DNA from: Nitrososphaerota archaeon | GTDB taxonomy: Archaea; Thermoproteota; Nitrososphaeria; Nitrososphaerales; CADDZS01 | Length of the DNA: 25,308 nucleotides | Reading direction: 5' to 3' | Assembly (NCBI GenBank): GCA_021325255.1 | Contig: JAJPHP010000083.1 | Coordinates: 1 to 25,308 of the forward strand | Part shown: positions 7,357 to 15,458 of the stretch, piece after piece | How the letters are laid out: every line of letters starts with the position of its first letter | Numbering within the stretch: the first letter of the stretch is position 1 | The notes under the pieces: generated by a model | Database searches by the model: none | What the model was told of the DNA's origin: nothing | What the model saw: the letters and a program-made list of their open reading frames with translations, nothing else | Made by a program: the position numbers and the translations under genes

Positions 7357-7599
7357 TTGAAGGCTTTTGGACGTGTAGAGATGCGCAGGCTCTACCGTTT
7401 TACTAAAGCGACTTTGCTCGTTTTTGGCGGGCTGCTCATTGCCTATGGCACCTGGTTCTTCCTCGGCTCTCTCTTGAGCAACCCTGATGACGGCGCTTTC
7501 TGGCTTGGCATTCTTCCAATCTACGTAGGTTCCATGATGATTATTATCTCGCTGGCAATGAAGGAGGACTGGTTTACAAATGCGAGGAAGTACTGGTAG
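7357..7599 (+). CDS. Small two-span membrane protein, 80 aa
   Basis: Two hydrophobic segments, at about residues 18-38 and 48-66, are separated by a short acidic loop (SNPDDGAF). Basic residues at the N-terminus (MRRLYRFTK) predict both ends inside. The start is TTG at 7357 with GGGAG four bases upstream; ATG at 7381 is a shorter alternative. I do not recognise the family. It precedes the luciferase-like gene by about 40 bases on the same strand, so co-transcription is possible. Confidence 0.55.
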   Translation: MKAFGRVEMRRLYRFTKATLLVFGGLLIAYGTWFFLGSLLSNPDDGAFWLGILPIYVGSMMIIISLAMKEDWFTNARKYW

Positions 7600-7636
7600 A
7601 CGCGGTAGAGAAGAAGACTTCAAATCATAATGCTAA

Positions 7637-8749
7637 ATGAAGCCAAACAAGCCCATATCTTCATTTTTGAGAAACTACAGAAATCCGCGAGGTTCTTTTC
7701 GGAAGATGGCAAGAAGTAAACGCAAGAATACCTTTGGGATTTCAGTCGAACCTAGTTGGGCCATTGATTACTGTGTTCGCCTTGGAATTCTTGCAGAAGA
7801 GCTTGTTTTTTCGAACGTATGGGTTCCTGATGGCGGACCGCAGCCTCCTTATAGTGACAGCGTAGTTACACTGACTGCCCTAGCGAGCCGCACAAGGAGT
7901 ATCAAACTCGGGAGTGCTATATTCAACTTCTACACTCGAAATCCCGCTTGGATAGCCTCGAGTTTCGCTGCAATTTCCGACCTCGCCTCACATGGAAGGA
8001 GGAGACGAGCCTCTCGAGAGAGGATGGTGCTGGGCATCGGGATTGGATCGGGGTACAACGTTTCAAAGTTTGGCATTCAGAAAAGAAGCGGGACAATTTC
8101 CAACTTGCGCGAAGCAATCGAATCAATTCGAGAGCTCTTTGTTGGTAAGCAAGTCACTGTGCGAACGGACGCTTTCTCTATCGAATCTGTATCAATAGGA
8201 AAATTAGAAAGAAAGATCCCAATTTACATCGGCGCAGCCGGACCAAAGGCGCTCCGACTTGCTGGCGAAATCGCCGATGGAGTGATTCTCACCGATCGAG
8301 TACCGGCCGATCTTCCGAACAAACTGAGACCAATAGAATTGGGTCTCGGCGATTCTTCGAGAAGGCGCAGAGATATCGAAATCGTAAACTCTGTTGTGAT
8401 ATCGGTTGATGAAAACGGCAGAAGGGCAAGGGACGCTGCTCGCACCTCGTGCGCCTATCTGGTAGCATGGATGGAGGACTCAAAGGCTGCGGTGCTCGGT
8501 CTCGACGTTGAAAAGAAGGCAAAGATTGTCCGCTTTTTGAACGCCGGAGACGAGCATTCGGCAGCGAGAATTGTCGATGAGAAAATGGTTACTACACTGA
8601 CAATCTCCGGCACGAAAGAAGAATGTGTGGAAAGATGTAGAGAGCATCTCGAGTACGACATTGATCAAATAGTCTTCTGCGAGCCCTTCGGACCCCAACC
8701 CGAAAAGAGCCTCAGAATCATAGCAAAAGAAGTGATTCCGAAAATCTGA
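7637..8749 (+). CDS. Luciferase-like (LLM) F420- or flavin-dependent oxidoreductase
   Basis: The protein belongs to the bacterial-luciferase superfamily of TIM-barrel enzymes, which use F420 or FMN. In archaea most are F420-dependent, and methylenetetrahydromethanopterin reductase (Mer) is the best-known relative. Visible signatures are FGISVEPS near the N-terminus, VWVPDGGPQPPYSD (a substrate/cofactor loop), LASRTRSIKLGSAI, and LGIGIGSG followed by a long helix. IPIYIGAAGPKALRLAGE then IADGVIL is the usual C-terminal cofactor strand. Length of 370 aa is in range. The family normally starts within ten residues of the first strand, so ATG at 7706 (347 aa, MARSKRKNTFGI) is at least as likely as 7637. 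The substrate is unknown, and no F420-biosynthesis gene is adjacent. Confidence 0.85.
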   Translation: MKPNKPISSFLRNYRNPRGSFRKMARSKRKNTFGISVEPSWAIDYCVRLGILAEELVFSNVWVPDGGPQPPYSDSVVTLTALASRTRSIKLGSAIFNFYTRNPAWIASSFAAISDLASHGRRRRASRERMVLGIGIGSGYNVSKFGIQKRSGTISNLREAIESIRELFVGKQVTVRTDAFSIESVSIGKLERKIPIYIGAAGPKALRLAGEIADGVILTDRVPADLPNKLRPIELGLGDSSRRRRDIEIVNSVVISVDENGRRARDAARTSCAYLVAWMEDSKAAVLGLDVEKKAKIVRFLNAGDEHSAARIVDEKMVTTLTISGTKEECVERCREHLEYDIDQIVFCEPFGPQPEKSLRIIAKEVIPKI

Positions 8750-9071
8750 AGGGAAAACCGATTAGCCATCCGCCGCCACCAGTAGAACCCGAAAGGTATC
8801 CTGGGCTTTCGAGATGACTGCAATTGTTGCAAGCGGCATCATTTTCTTTAATAAGGGGGAAGATGGAGAGCAAGGAATCAATAAAGCAGTGAAGTTGATG
8901 TCCTGCCAATATCTGTCGCCCAACACGGGCCTCCCAAACCAAGTGAACTACTTTCTAGTCTAAGGTCAACCGCAGTCCTCACCTTGTTTAGAGCTCTTCC
9001 TGAGAAAACTCGCATGTCACCATCAGAATTAGAGGGTACTCTATCTCTTCGTACAGTATTGCAAGACGGAG
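8750..9071. other. Spacer before the aroF-aroB unit
   Basis: This spacer of about 320 bases holds one perfect hairpin, CGAAAG (8790-8795) with CTTTCG (8806-8811), 40 bases after the luciferase-like stop. A TATA-like TTTAATAA lies at about 8848-8855 but is far from the aroF start. An ATG at 8862 gives only nine codons. GGAGG at 9068-9072 is the SD of aroF. I see no other gene. The minus-strand ORF here is a chance frame. Confidence 0.5.
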
Positions 9072-10157
9072 GTGTCCTTTAACAGATTGAGCATCGTAAT
9101 GAAACCCAACGCGACAGGGGAGCAGGTCAATGAAGTCGTCAACAGGATAAAATCGGCGGGTCTAAAGGTCGATATTTCGTCTGGCGAGTATCAGACCGTC
9201 ATAGGAATCATCGGGGACGAGAAGAAGGTAGATTTTGATCAGGTAAAGCTCATGCCTGGTGTCTACGACGCGCTGCGGATCCAGGTGCCGTACAGACTGA
9301 TGAGTCGCAGTTACATCCCAAAGGATGTGGTGGTAAAGGTGAAGAATGTCAACATCGGTAGGGAATATCCACCGGTCTACTTTTCCGGTCCCTGCTCAAT
9401 TGAGAGTTACGACCAGCTCTATAGAATCGCCAGGGAGATCAAGGATGCGGGTGCCCATGTCCTTCGAGGAGGAGCATACAAGCCCAGGACATCCGTCCAC
9501 TCTTTCCAAGGGCTCGGATTGGAGGGCCTCAAGCACCTTCAGGCGGTTGGAAAAGATCTAGACATTCCCACCGTGACCGAAATCCGCAGTGAGTTTGATG
9601 TTGAGACAGTTGCAAAGTATGCGGATGTCCTGCAAATAGGTGCAAGGAACATGTTCAATCAAGACCTGATAGAAGCAGCGGCGAGGACTGGAAAACCAAT
9701 CTTTTTCAAGAGGAGTTTCTCCGCACAAATCGATGAATACTTGAGTTTTGCAGAAAGAATAGTTGCAAGCAAGAATCGTAACATAATTCTGTGTGAAAGA
9801 GGCATCATGCCGCTTGGCGGATCGTTCAAGTCGCAGACCAGGTTCACTCTAGATTTGAATGCAATCCCCGTCCTAAGAAAGGAGACGCCATTCCCTGTGA
9901 TTGCGGATCCTAGTCATGGCACGGGAAGGCGCGACCTAATAGTTCCGATGAGTCGCGCCTCCATAGCTGCAGGAGCTCATGGACTGATGATCGAGGTCCA
10001 CGACAGGCCACAGGAAGCCCTCAGCGACGGGGCGCAGGCAATCGAACCCAGCGAACTCGCGAGGATCATTAGGGTGTGCAACCTGCTTCACAAAACGATA
10101 AGTGAGTCAGAGGCTCCGTTTTCCGGTGATGTGCCGAATGGAACCTCTCTCCCTTAG
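9072..10157 (+). CDS. aroF: 3-deoxy-D-arabino-heptulosonate-7-phosphate synthase, type I-beta
   Basis: The enzyme condenses phosphoenolpyruvate and erythrose-4-phosphate, the first step of aromatic synthesis. The catalytic barrel shows GPCSIES (106-112), RGGAYKPRTS (132-141), QIGARN (188-193), CERG (241-244) and DPSHGTG (279-285). Metal ligands by comparison with the Thermotoga maritima enzyme are Cys108, His282, Glu308 and Asp319. Residues 1-75 match the ferredoxin-like regulatory domain of that enzyme, which binds Tyr/Phe, so feedback inhibition is likely. The longest frame starts with GTG at 9072, but that codon overlaps the SD GGAGG (9068-9072). TTG at 9087, giving MSIVMKPN, aligns with the T. 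maritima N-terminus and may be the true start. aroB overlaps its 3' end. Confidence 0.95.
   Translation: MSFNRLSIVMKPNATGEQVNEVVNRIKSAGLKVDISSGEYQTVIGIIGDEKKVDFDQVKLMPGVYDALRIQVPYRLMSRSYIPKDVVVKVKNVNIGREYPPVYFSGPCSIESYDQLYRIAREIKDAGAHVLRGGAYKPRTSVHSFQGLGLEGLKHLQAVGKDLDIPTVTEIRSEFDVETVAKYADVLQIGARNMFNQDLIEAAARTGKPIFFKRSFSAQIDEYLSFAERIVASKNRNIILCERGIMPLGGSFKSQTRFTLDLNAIPVLRKETPFPVIADPSHGTGRRDLIVPMSRASIAAGAHGLMIEVHDRPQEALSDGAQAIEPSELARIIRVCNLLHKTISESEAPFSGDVPNGTSLP
10125..10130 (+). promoter_or_regulatory. Ribosome binding site that sets the aroB start
   Basis: GGTGAT is complementary to the ATCACC end of 16S rRNA and lies seven bases before the ATG at 10138. It favours that ATG over the GTG at 10102 and the ATG at 10129. 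It sits inside the end of aroF. Confidence 0.6.
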
Positions 10158-11367
10158 GATAGATTACTCTCGAACGAAGAAGGGCGTGGTCTCGAGGACT
10201 ACTATCTGCGACATCACAGTCCAAAAAGGCATTGCTGATCACATCGGGGAACATGTCAAGAAGATTTTGGCATCTTCTGACAAAGAAGGGGTCTCCTCCG
10301 TCTGCGTAATTACGGACAGCGTCGTAGCAGGAATACATGGAAGAAAACTGCTTTCCGTTGTTTCAGAAATCTCGCGCAAAGTCAGCCTTGTCAAGTTCGA
10401 AGCAGGCGAGTCGAGCAAGACGCTTGCGACAGTGTCAAAGATTGCGGGACACCTTGACAGGAATGGCGCAGACAGGAACACCGTGCTCTTTGCCCTCGGA
10501 GGCGGAGTGGTCGGCGACCTCACTGGGTTCGTCGCGTCAATTTACAAGCGGGGTGTGCGATACTTTCAAGTTCCCACGACTCTTCTGGCGCAGGTTGACT
10601 CGAGCATCGGAGGTAAAACAGGAGTTGATACCGAATGGGGGAAAAATCAGCTCGGGACTTTTTACCAGCCGCGAGGTGTGTTCATCGACCCTTCTCTTCT
10701 AGATACCCTTCCAAGCTCAGAGTTGATTAACGGGGTTGCGGAGATCGCCAAGACCGCGATAATCTCGGACAAGAGAATGTTCGAATGGCTCTGCGCGCTA
10801 AAGGATAATATCATTTCGCTTCCGAGTTTGAAGAACTTTATCGGAGAGACCTGCAGGATAAAGGCAAGCATTGTTTCTGAAGATGAAAAAGAGGATAACT
10901 TGCGTGCAATCCTCAATTACGGGCATACAGTAGGCCACGCTATTGAAGCGTCGACTGACTTTGGATTGAGTCACGGAAGGTCGGTCATTTTAGGAATGCT
11001 GGCTGAAGGTTGGATTGCAGAAAAGATGGGTATCTTTTCAAGCGAAGATCTGGAACGACAGAATGAGCTTCTTTTGAGGATCCTGAGCGGCCGTCCCAGC
11101 CTCAGATCTAATGTCAAAGGCAGCAACAGTACCAATAGGATAGTTCTCAGAACCCTGAGGAATGAAAGAAGACTAGAGAGGCTTGCATTAGCAGATAAGA
11201 AGAGCACAGCTTCATCAAAGACAATTCGCATGAGCCTTCCTGAGAAGATAGGAAGAATGAGTAGGACGGAGAATGAAGGTAGTTACCGAATTCCAGTGCG
11301 GAGGGAACTCTTCCTTGAATCGATTCGATACCTACGATCGCTATTGGAAGGCTTGCGGGCGCTCTAA
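10138..11367 (+). CDS. aroB: 3-dehydroquinate synthase, 409 aa
   Basis: This NAD- and metal-dependent enzyme turns DAHP into 3-dehydroquinate, the second shikimate step. Counting from ATG 10138, the nucleotide-binding region has GGGVVGD (121-127), then the strongly conserved VPTTLLAQVDSSIGGKTGVD block split at about 145-164. Metal ligands by family comparison are Glu202 (VAEIAK), His263 (YGHTVGHA) and His279 (LSHG). The protein is longer than the usual 350-370 residues because of a basic, Arg-rich stretch before ADKK in the C-terminal domain. It overlaps aroF by 20 bases, so the two are probably co-translated. This is the AroB route, not the aspartate-semialdehyde route of many euryarchaea. 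Its stop is one base from that of the convergent tyrA. Confidence 0.95.
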   Translation: MEPLSLRIDYSRTKKGVVSRTTICDITVQKGIADHIGEHVKKILASSDKEGVSSVCVITDSVVAGIHGRKLLSVVSEISRKVSLVKFEAGESSKTLATVSKIAGHLDRNGADRNTVLFALGGGVVGDLTGFVASIYKRGVRYFQVPTTLLAQVDSSIGGKTGVDTEWGKNQLGTFYQPRGVFIDPSLLDTLPSSELINGVAEIAKTAIISDKRMFEWLCALKDNIISLPSLKNFIGETCRIKASIVSEDEKEDNLRAILNYGHTVGHAIEASTDFGLSHGRSVILGMLAEGWIAEKMGIFSSEDLERQNELLLRILSGRPSLRSNVKGSNSTNRIVLRTLRNERRLERLALADKKSTASSKTIRMSLPEKIGRMSRTENEGSYRIPVRRELFLESIRYLRSLLEGLRAL

Positions 11368-11368
11368 T

Positions 11369-12598
11369 TCATGCAGTACTACTATCCAATTTCTCCAGAC
11401 TCGTGGCCATCTTGGCAAAAAAAGTTTCGAAACGTCCTTTGTCCCTTCTCAGCTTTGTAACAGTTTCTAGCGATTTTTGAAGTTGCGAAATCAATCGTTC
11501 ATTGTACTTGTTCAAAGACTGAATCTCAAAGTACACGTCGGGACTCTCTGAAAACACCCGTCTGCTGAATTGCAACATACGGTCAAAGCTTGGGCCGGCG
11601 ATTATCTCAAGTCCTCGCTTCTTGCCTTCGGATAACAGCGAGTCATCCTTGTTCCTGACAACAACATCGGCGAATACGAATGCGAGCAAGTGGGGGAGCG
11701 AGAGTATGATTGACATCATCGCATCGTGGTCCTCCCAAGTCATATGTCGGATCTTGAACTGAGGAAACAAATTAGAAATGAAGGCGTCGGGTCTCTGGCT
11801 TTTCGTTCTTATCTCGATAAGTGAGTTTGGAGCAAATGGGTGAGCATCGGGTCCGAAGAGCGGGTGGATAGAATGTAACCTGAGATTTCCAACAATTTTC
11901 GAATTTTCCTGATGAATAAGTCCGGACCTTGCCAGCGGGAATTTGACCGATGTAAGTTCAATTAATCTGAGAGGTGAGAATCGCTTGTCTACCCCTTCCT
12001 GCCTCCGTGATATCTTCATTATTTCGCAAATCATTCTTGAAGTATTTTCGATGCTGACGGCGATCACAACCAAGTCGCTTTCTGCGAACGCCTTTTCTAG
12101 AGCTGTGGCATACTTGCAACCCACTTCAAGTGCAAGTTTCTGTGCCTTACCAGGCTTATTATCAGTAAGAGTGACATTTCTGCCAAGCCCTTGAAAGTAA
12201 ATTGAGACCCACTTTCCCATTCTGCCTGCTCCGATGACCGTAACATTCCTGATGTGGGCATTATCCAAGAACTTGACTATCTCGTCCCTGTATAGTTCTC
12301 TCCGCTGTTGATTCTTTGAAGATGTTATCAAATCCTGCAGTACATCATCTGCAAGAGACCGGTCGACTCCGACCGACTCGGCATATTCTCCGATGGATCG
12401 CCTGAGTTCAGATTCCACCTTGAGGTTTTCAATAGGAAGTTTTCCAATCTTCTTTGCTCTAGCCACATCTACTGAAAGAGCCTGCCTCTTGCTGATTTGA
12501 TCAATTATCGATCTCGTTACTGTTTCAATCTCACTGCGTAGCTGCGCGAGGCCATCTCCTTCATTCCCTCCCACCGTTGAGGATCCCTCAGGCGACAT
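11369..12598 (-). CDS. tyrA: Chorismate mutase-prephenate dehydrogenase fusion, 409 aa
   Basis: The N-terminal part, about residues 14-102, is an AroQ-type all-helical chorismate mutase (LAQLRSEIETVTRSIIDQIS, then KRQALSVDVARAKK). The rest is a prephenate dehydrogenase: Rossmann motif GAGRMG (123-128), a long helical insertion, and HPLFGPD at about 245-251, where family members carry the catalytic His. It would convert chorismate to prephenate and then to 4-hydroxyphenylpyruvate for tyrosine. I chose ATG at 12598 because AGAGGA lies six bases upstream. TTG at 12637 or ATG at 12631 would add a 13- or 11-residue hydrophilic leader. It is the last gene of the leftward unit and converges on aroB with one base between stops. 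Confidence 0.9.
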   Translation of the reverse strand: MSPEGSSTVGGNEGDGLAQLRSEIETVTRSIIDQISKRQALSVDVARAKKIGKLPIENLKVESELRRSIGEYAESVGVDRSLADDVLQDLITSSKNQQRRELYRDEIVKFLDNAHIRNVTVIGAGRMGKWVSIYFQGLGRNVTLTDNKPGKAQKLALEVGCKYATALEKAFAESDLVVIAVSIENTSRMICEIMKISRRQEGVDKRFSPLRLIELTSVKFPLARSGLIHQENSKIVGNLRLHSIHPLFGPDAHPFAPNSLIEIRTKSQRPDAFISNLFPQFKIRHMTWEDHDAMMSIILSLPHLLAFVFADVVVRNKDDSLLSEGKKRGLEIIAGPSFDRMLQFSRRVFSESPDVYFEIQSLNKYNERLISQLQKSLETVTKLRRDKGRFETFFAKMATSLEKLDSSTA

Positions 12599-12678
12599 TC
12601 GCTTTCCTCTTTTCGAACAGTGATCATCCATTGGCAATGAGATTTCACGGTTGGAAGAATTGTTAGGCAGGCGTCCTG

Positions 12679-13833
12679 CTAATCTGTATCAAGGTTGGTT
12701 GTTTGTCGTCTGTCTTCTTTGCGCCCTAAGACTGGTGGAATGAAACCCCCTTTGATTGCAAGATCTGCCATTGTGCAGGCTGTCATGCACTCCACCACAG
12801 GAACTGCTCTGGGGACGACGGTTGGGTCGTGTCTCCCGGGGACCTGGAGGGAAGTTATTTTGCCTGACTTTAGATCCATGGTCTCCTGAGGGGTCGCAAT
12901 TGAGGAAGCTGGTTTGAAAGCGACCCTGAACAATATTGGCATTCCAGTTGTCATACCTCCGAGAATACCTCCAGCATTATTTGTCTTCGTAATCAATTTC
13001 CCGTCTCTGATTTCGACGTACGTATCATTGTTTTCACTTCCACGCAATTTTGTTCCGCCAAATCCAGATCCGAACTCTATGCCCTTCGCTGCCGGTATAG
13101 AGAAAATGGCCCTACTTAGCTCGGATTCTAGTGAAGAGAAAATCGGTTCGCCCAACCCTATGGGAGCTCCGATAGCCACGCACTCTACTAGCCCTCCAAG
13201 CGAATCACCCTCTCCACGAGATTTGATCACGAGGCTGAGCATTTTCTCCGCTGCCCTCATGTCGGGGCATCGGACCTCGTTGGAATATCTGCTTGCAATG
13301 AGCTCGTCTGTAGTCATCTTCGAGACATTTGCTCTGATTCCTCCGAGTTCCAGAGTGTAGGCAAAAATTTGAATCGAAAGGGTCTGGAGCAAAAGCTTTC
13401 TCGCTATTGCACCAGCCATGACATAGCCCGCTGTGATCCTACCAGAAAATCGTCCCCCGCCCCTGTAATCATTTAGTCCAGCGTACTTTACAAGCGCGGG
13501 GTAATCCGCGTGGCCCGGCCTGGGTATGCTCACGAACTTGTCATAATCAGAGCTACGCATGTCAGAGTTCCAAATCAGCATGCAAATCGGGGCCCCCGTC
13601 GTCTTTCCTCGGAAAACGCCGGAGAGAATCTCCACCTTGTCTTCCTCGGATCTCTGCGTCGTGACAATCGACTGGCCCGGCCTTCTAAGATCGAGAAGAG
13701 TCTGAATTTCATTTTCAGTTATCTCGAGCCCGGCTGGACAGCCATCAACGACAACCCCAACGCAGCGTCCATGACTTTCGCCAAAGCAAGTGAAAGCAAA
13801 GCTGGAACCAATTGTGTTCGCACTATTCGTCAA
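12679..13833 (-). CDS. aroC: Chorismate synthase, 384 aa
   Basis: The enzyme makes chorismate from EPSP with reduced FMN, the last shared step. Signatures include FGESHG (17-22, with the active-site His), LRRPGQS, SDYDKF, RPGHADY (105-111), RGGGRFSGR (124-132) and, near the C-terminus, GRHDPTVVPR. Length matches the family. The frame is open up to ATG 13875, but TTG at 13833 is preferred. A full SD, AGGAGGT, lies ten bases upstream, and the resulting N-terminus MTNSANTIGSSF matches the family's usual opening of a short polar stretch, then NTFG-like. With this start it overlaps aroA by 11 bases. Confidence 0.95.
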   Translation of the reverse strand: MTNSANTIGSSFAFTCFGESHGRCVGVVVDGCPAGLEITENEIQTLLDLRRPGQSIVTTQRSEEDKVEILSGVFRGKTTGAPICMLIWNSDMRSSDYDKFVSIPRPGHADYPALVKYAGLNDYRGGGRFSGRITAGYVMAGAIARKLLLQTLSIQIFAYTLELGGIRANVSKMTTDELIASRYSNEVRCPDMRAAEKMLSLVIKSRGEGDSLGGLVECVAIGAPIGLGEPIFSSLESELSRAIFSIPAAKGIEFGSGFGGTKLRGSENNDTYVEIRDGKLITKTNNAGGILGGMTTGMPILFRVAFKPASSIATPQETMDLKSGKITSLQVPGRHDPTVVPRAVPVVECMTACTMADLAIKGGFIPPVLGRKEDRRQTTNLDTD

Positions 13834-15322
13834 TTGCGCCTCTACCTCCTCTGTCTTGTTTTGGCCATGCCTCACCCTTGCTTACAATGCTCAAAGATTT
13901 GACTTTGTAATCATCTCTACACAATGCCTGGAGATCCTCAATGAAGCTCGGGTACGACTTGTTGACGCAGGATGGATCCTTAATTAGGAACTGCCCGAAC
14001 CGACCAGAGAGACCCGCAATGGTGAAAGCCATCAACATTCGGTGGTCGTTTTGCGGGTCCAGGACAAGAGGTTTTCGCTTAACCGCTACCGATGGCTTCC
14101 TTCCTTCCATTAGCACCGAGATTGAGTCCCGCGTTTCCCCAATTTGCACGCCGAGGCGAGTAAATTCTTTCGCGAGAGTGCTCAACCTGTCGCTTTCCTT
14201 GAACCTCAGGTGTCCCACATTGTAGATGCGGGCTTTGTGATCTGTCCCAGCGGCAATTGCAACGACAACCGGAACTATGTCTGGAGAATCTTTGAGGTCA
14301 AAGATCAGTGTCTTTCTCTTCGTGCGCTGTACTGCCCTGAGAGCATCGATGGTCGCTCTGTCTTTTGCAACCGATATTCTTGCTCCAAAAGTATTCGCTA
14401 TTCCTAAGATGGCAGAATCTGGCTGTGGTAGCTCTGAATCAATTCCTTGAAGTTCGAGCTTTCCTCCCGAGCTAAGAGCTGCGCCGATGAGGGCCGCAGC
14501 GGAACTCATGTCTCCTGGCACGCGAAATGCTCTGCCACCTACAACTTGCTCTGCTCTTACCCAAAACTCCTTTGCTTTCTTTTCCGAGCCTCGCACGCCT
14601 CGAGTAGATGATTGTTTGACCTCAAAACCATATCGCCCTAATACCGCTAAAGTTGCATCTATGTATGGCTCAGAGACGCTTCGGGCGGGATTCGAAATCA
14701 CGATCGTGGAATTCTCCTTCGCCCGGGTACATGCAATGAGCAGGGAAGAGATAAACTGAGACGACATTGATGAATCGATGACACATCTTCCGCCCTTGAT
14801 GCCGCCTCCCTTCACGTTGATCGGCAAAGTGAATGAGCTCTTATTATCTGAATAACATTCCACACCCAGTTGGGCGAGTGCATTGAGGAGAGGTTTCATC
14901 GGCCTCTTGGAAAGACTAGGGTCTCCGACAATCGTTGTATAGCCAGAATTTTTTGTAATCGCGGCAAGGGAGATAGCGAATCTCGCGGTAGTTCCGGATC
15001 CGCCAACATTGATGGGTCCCTTTGGAGTGTGAAACTCTCCTCCTAGTCCTTGTAGAGTGATTGTCCCGCTGCAATCTTCGCTAATCCTCGTGCCCAGTGC
15101 CTTCAGAAATCTTATCGTTGCCCTGGCATCATCTGACAGGACTCCCCTTCCGAGTCCGGAGATGGTGGACCTGCCTTTTGCTAGAGATGCAACGAATAGG
15201 GCACGATGAATGTAGCTCTTGCTCGGTGGAAGGACTATATTGCCGGCGAAAAAACTCGGTCTCTTCCCGCTTATCTGGAGAAACTCTTCCCGCGTTTTCA
15301 ATTGCACCTGATCTGAGATCAT
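13823..15322 (-). CDS. aroA: 3-phosphoshikimate 1-carboxyvinyltransferase (EPSP synthase), 499 aa
   Basis: It transfers the enolpyruvyl group of PEP to shikimate-3-phosphate, step six. Motifs: LPPSKSYIHRA (about 31-41), GGSGTTARF (107-115), GDPSLSKRPM (133-142), SSMSSQF, then RFKESDRL and NDHRM toward the C-terminus. These cover the PEP and shikimate-phosphate sites. At 499 residues it is longer than the usual 420-440. It has about 30 residues before the first motif and a C-terminal tail of about 35, much of it polar (KGEAWPKQDRGGRG). The longest frame begins with TTG at 15391; ATG at 15322 has GGTG eight bases upstream and was chosen. The 3' end overlaps aroC. Confidence 0.93.
   Translation of the reverse strand: MISDQVQLKTREEFLQISGKRPSFFAGNIVLPPSKSYIHRALFVASLAKGRSTISGLGRGVLSDDARATIRFLKALGTRISEDCSGTITLQGLGGEFHTPKGPINVGGSGTTARFAISLAAITKNSGYTTIVGDPSLSKRPMKPLLNALAQLGVECYSDNKSSFTLPINVKGGGIKGGRCVIDSSMSSQFISSLLIACTRAKENSTIVISNPARSVSEPYIDATLAVLGRYGFEVKQSSTRGVRGSEKKAKEFWVRAEQVVGGRAFRVPGDMSSAAALIGAALSSGGKLELQGIDSELPQPDSAILGIANTFGARISVAKDRATIDALRAVQRTKRKTLIFDLKDSPDIVPVVVAIAAGTDHKARIYNVGHLRFKESDRLSTLAKEFTRLGVQIGETRDSISVLMEGRKPSVAVKRKPLVLDPQNDHRMLMAFTIAGLSGRFGQFLIKDPSCVNKSYPSFIEDLQALCRDDYKVKSLSIVSKGEAWPKQDRGGRGAIDE
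13844..13850 (-). promoter_or_regulatory. Ribosome binding site that sets the aroC TTG start
   Basis: On the minus strand this is AGGAGGT, ten bases before TTG at 13833, inside the end of aroA. It is the strongest SD in the window and argues against the longer frame from 13875. Confidence 0.7.
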
Positions 15323-15458
15323 CCGACGGGCACCGCCGATTCTTTGCTCTCTTTTTATCCATTCGACTTCAGTTACTGGAGTTGAGCGCAACTACCCTCT
15401 GACTCGTTTTCAAAGAGAAAAAAGAAGAAGACTCAATAGGTGGAATTCTTGGCACGTC

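Noticed and set aside
7210..7623. Minus-strand ORF of 137 codons across the dyad cluster
   Set aside because: It is antisense to the 80-residue membrane gene and the inverted repeats, and has no recognisable feature.
8862..8891. Nine-codon ORF (MESKESIKQ) upstream of aroF, considered as a leader peptide
   Set aside because: It contains no aromatic codons, no attenuator stem follows, and attenuation of this kind is not established for archaeal aro genes.
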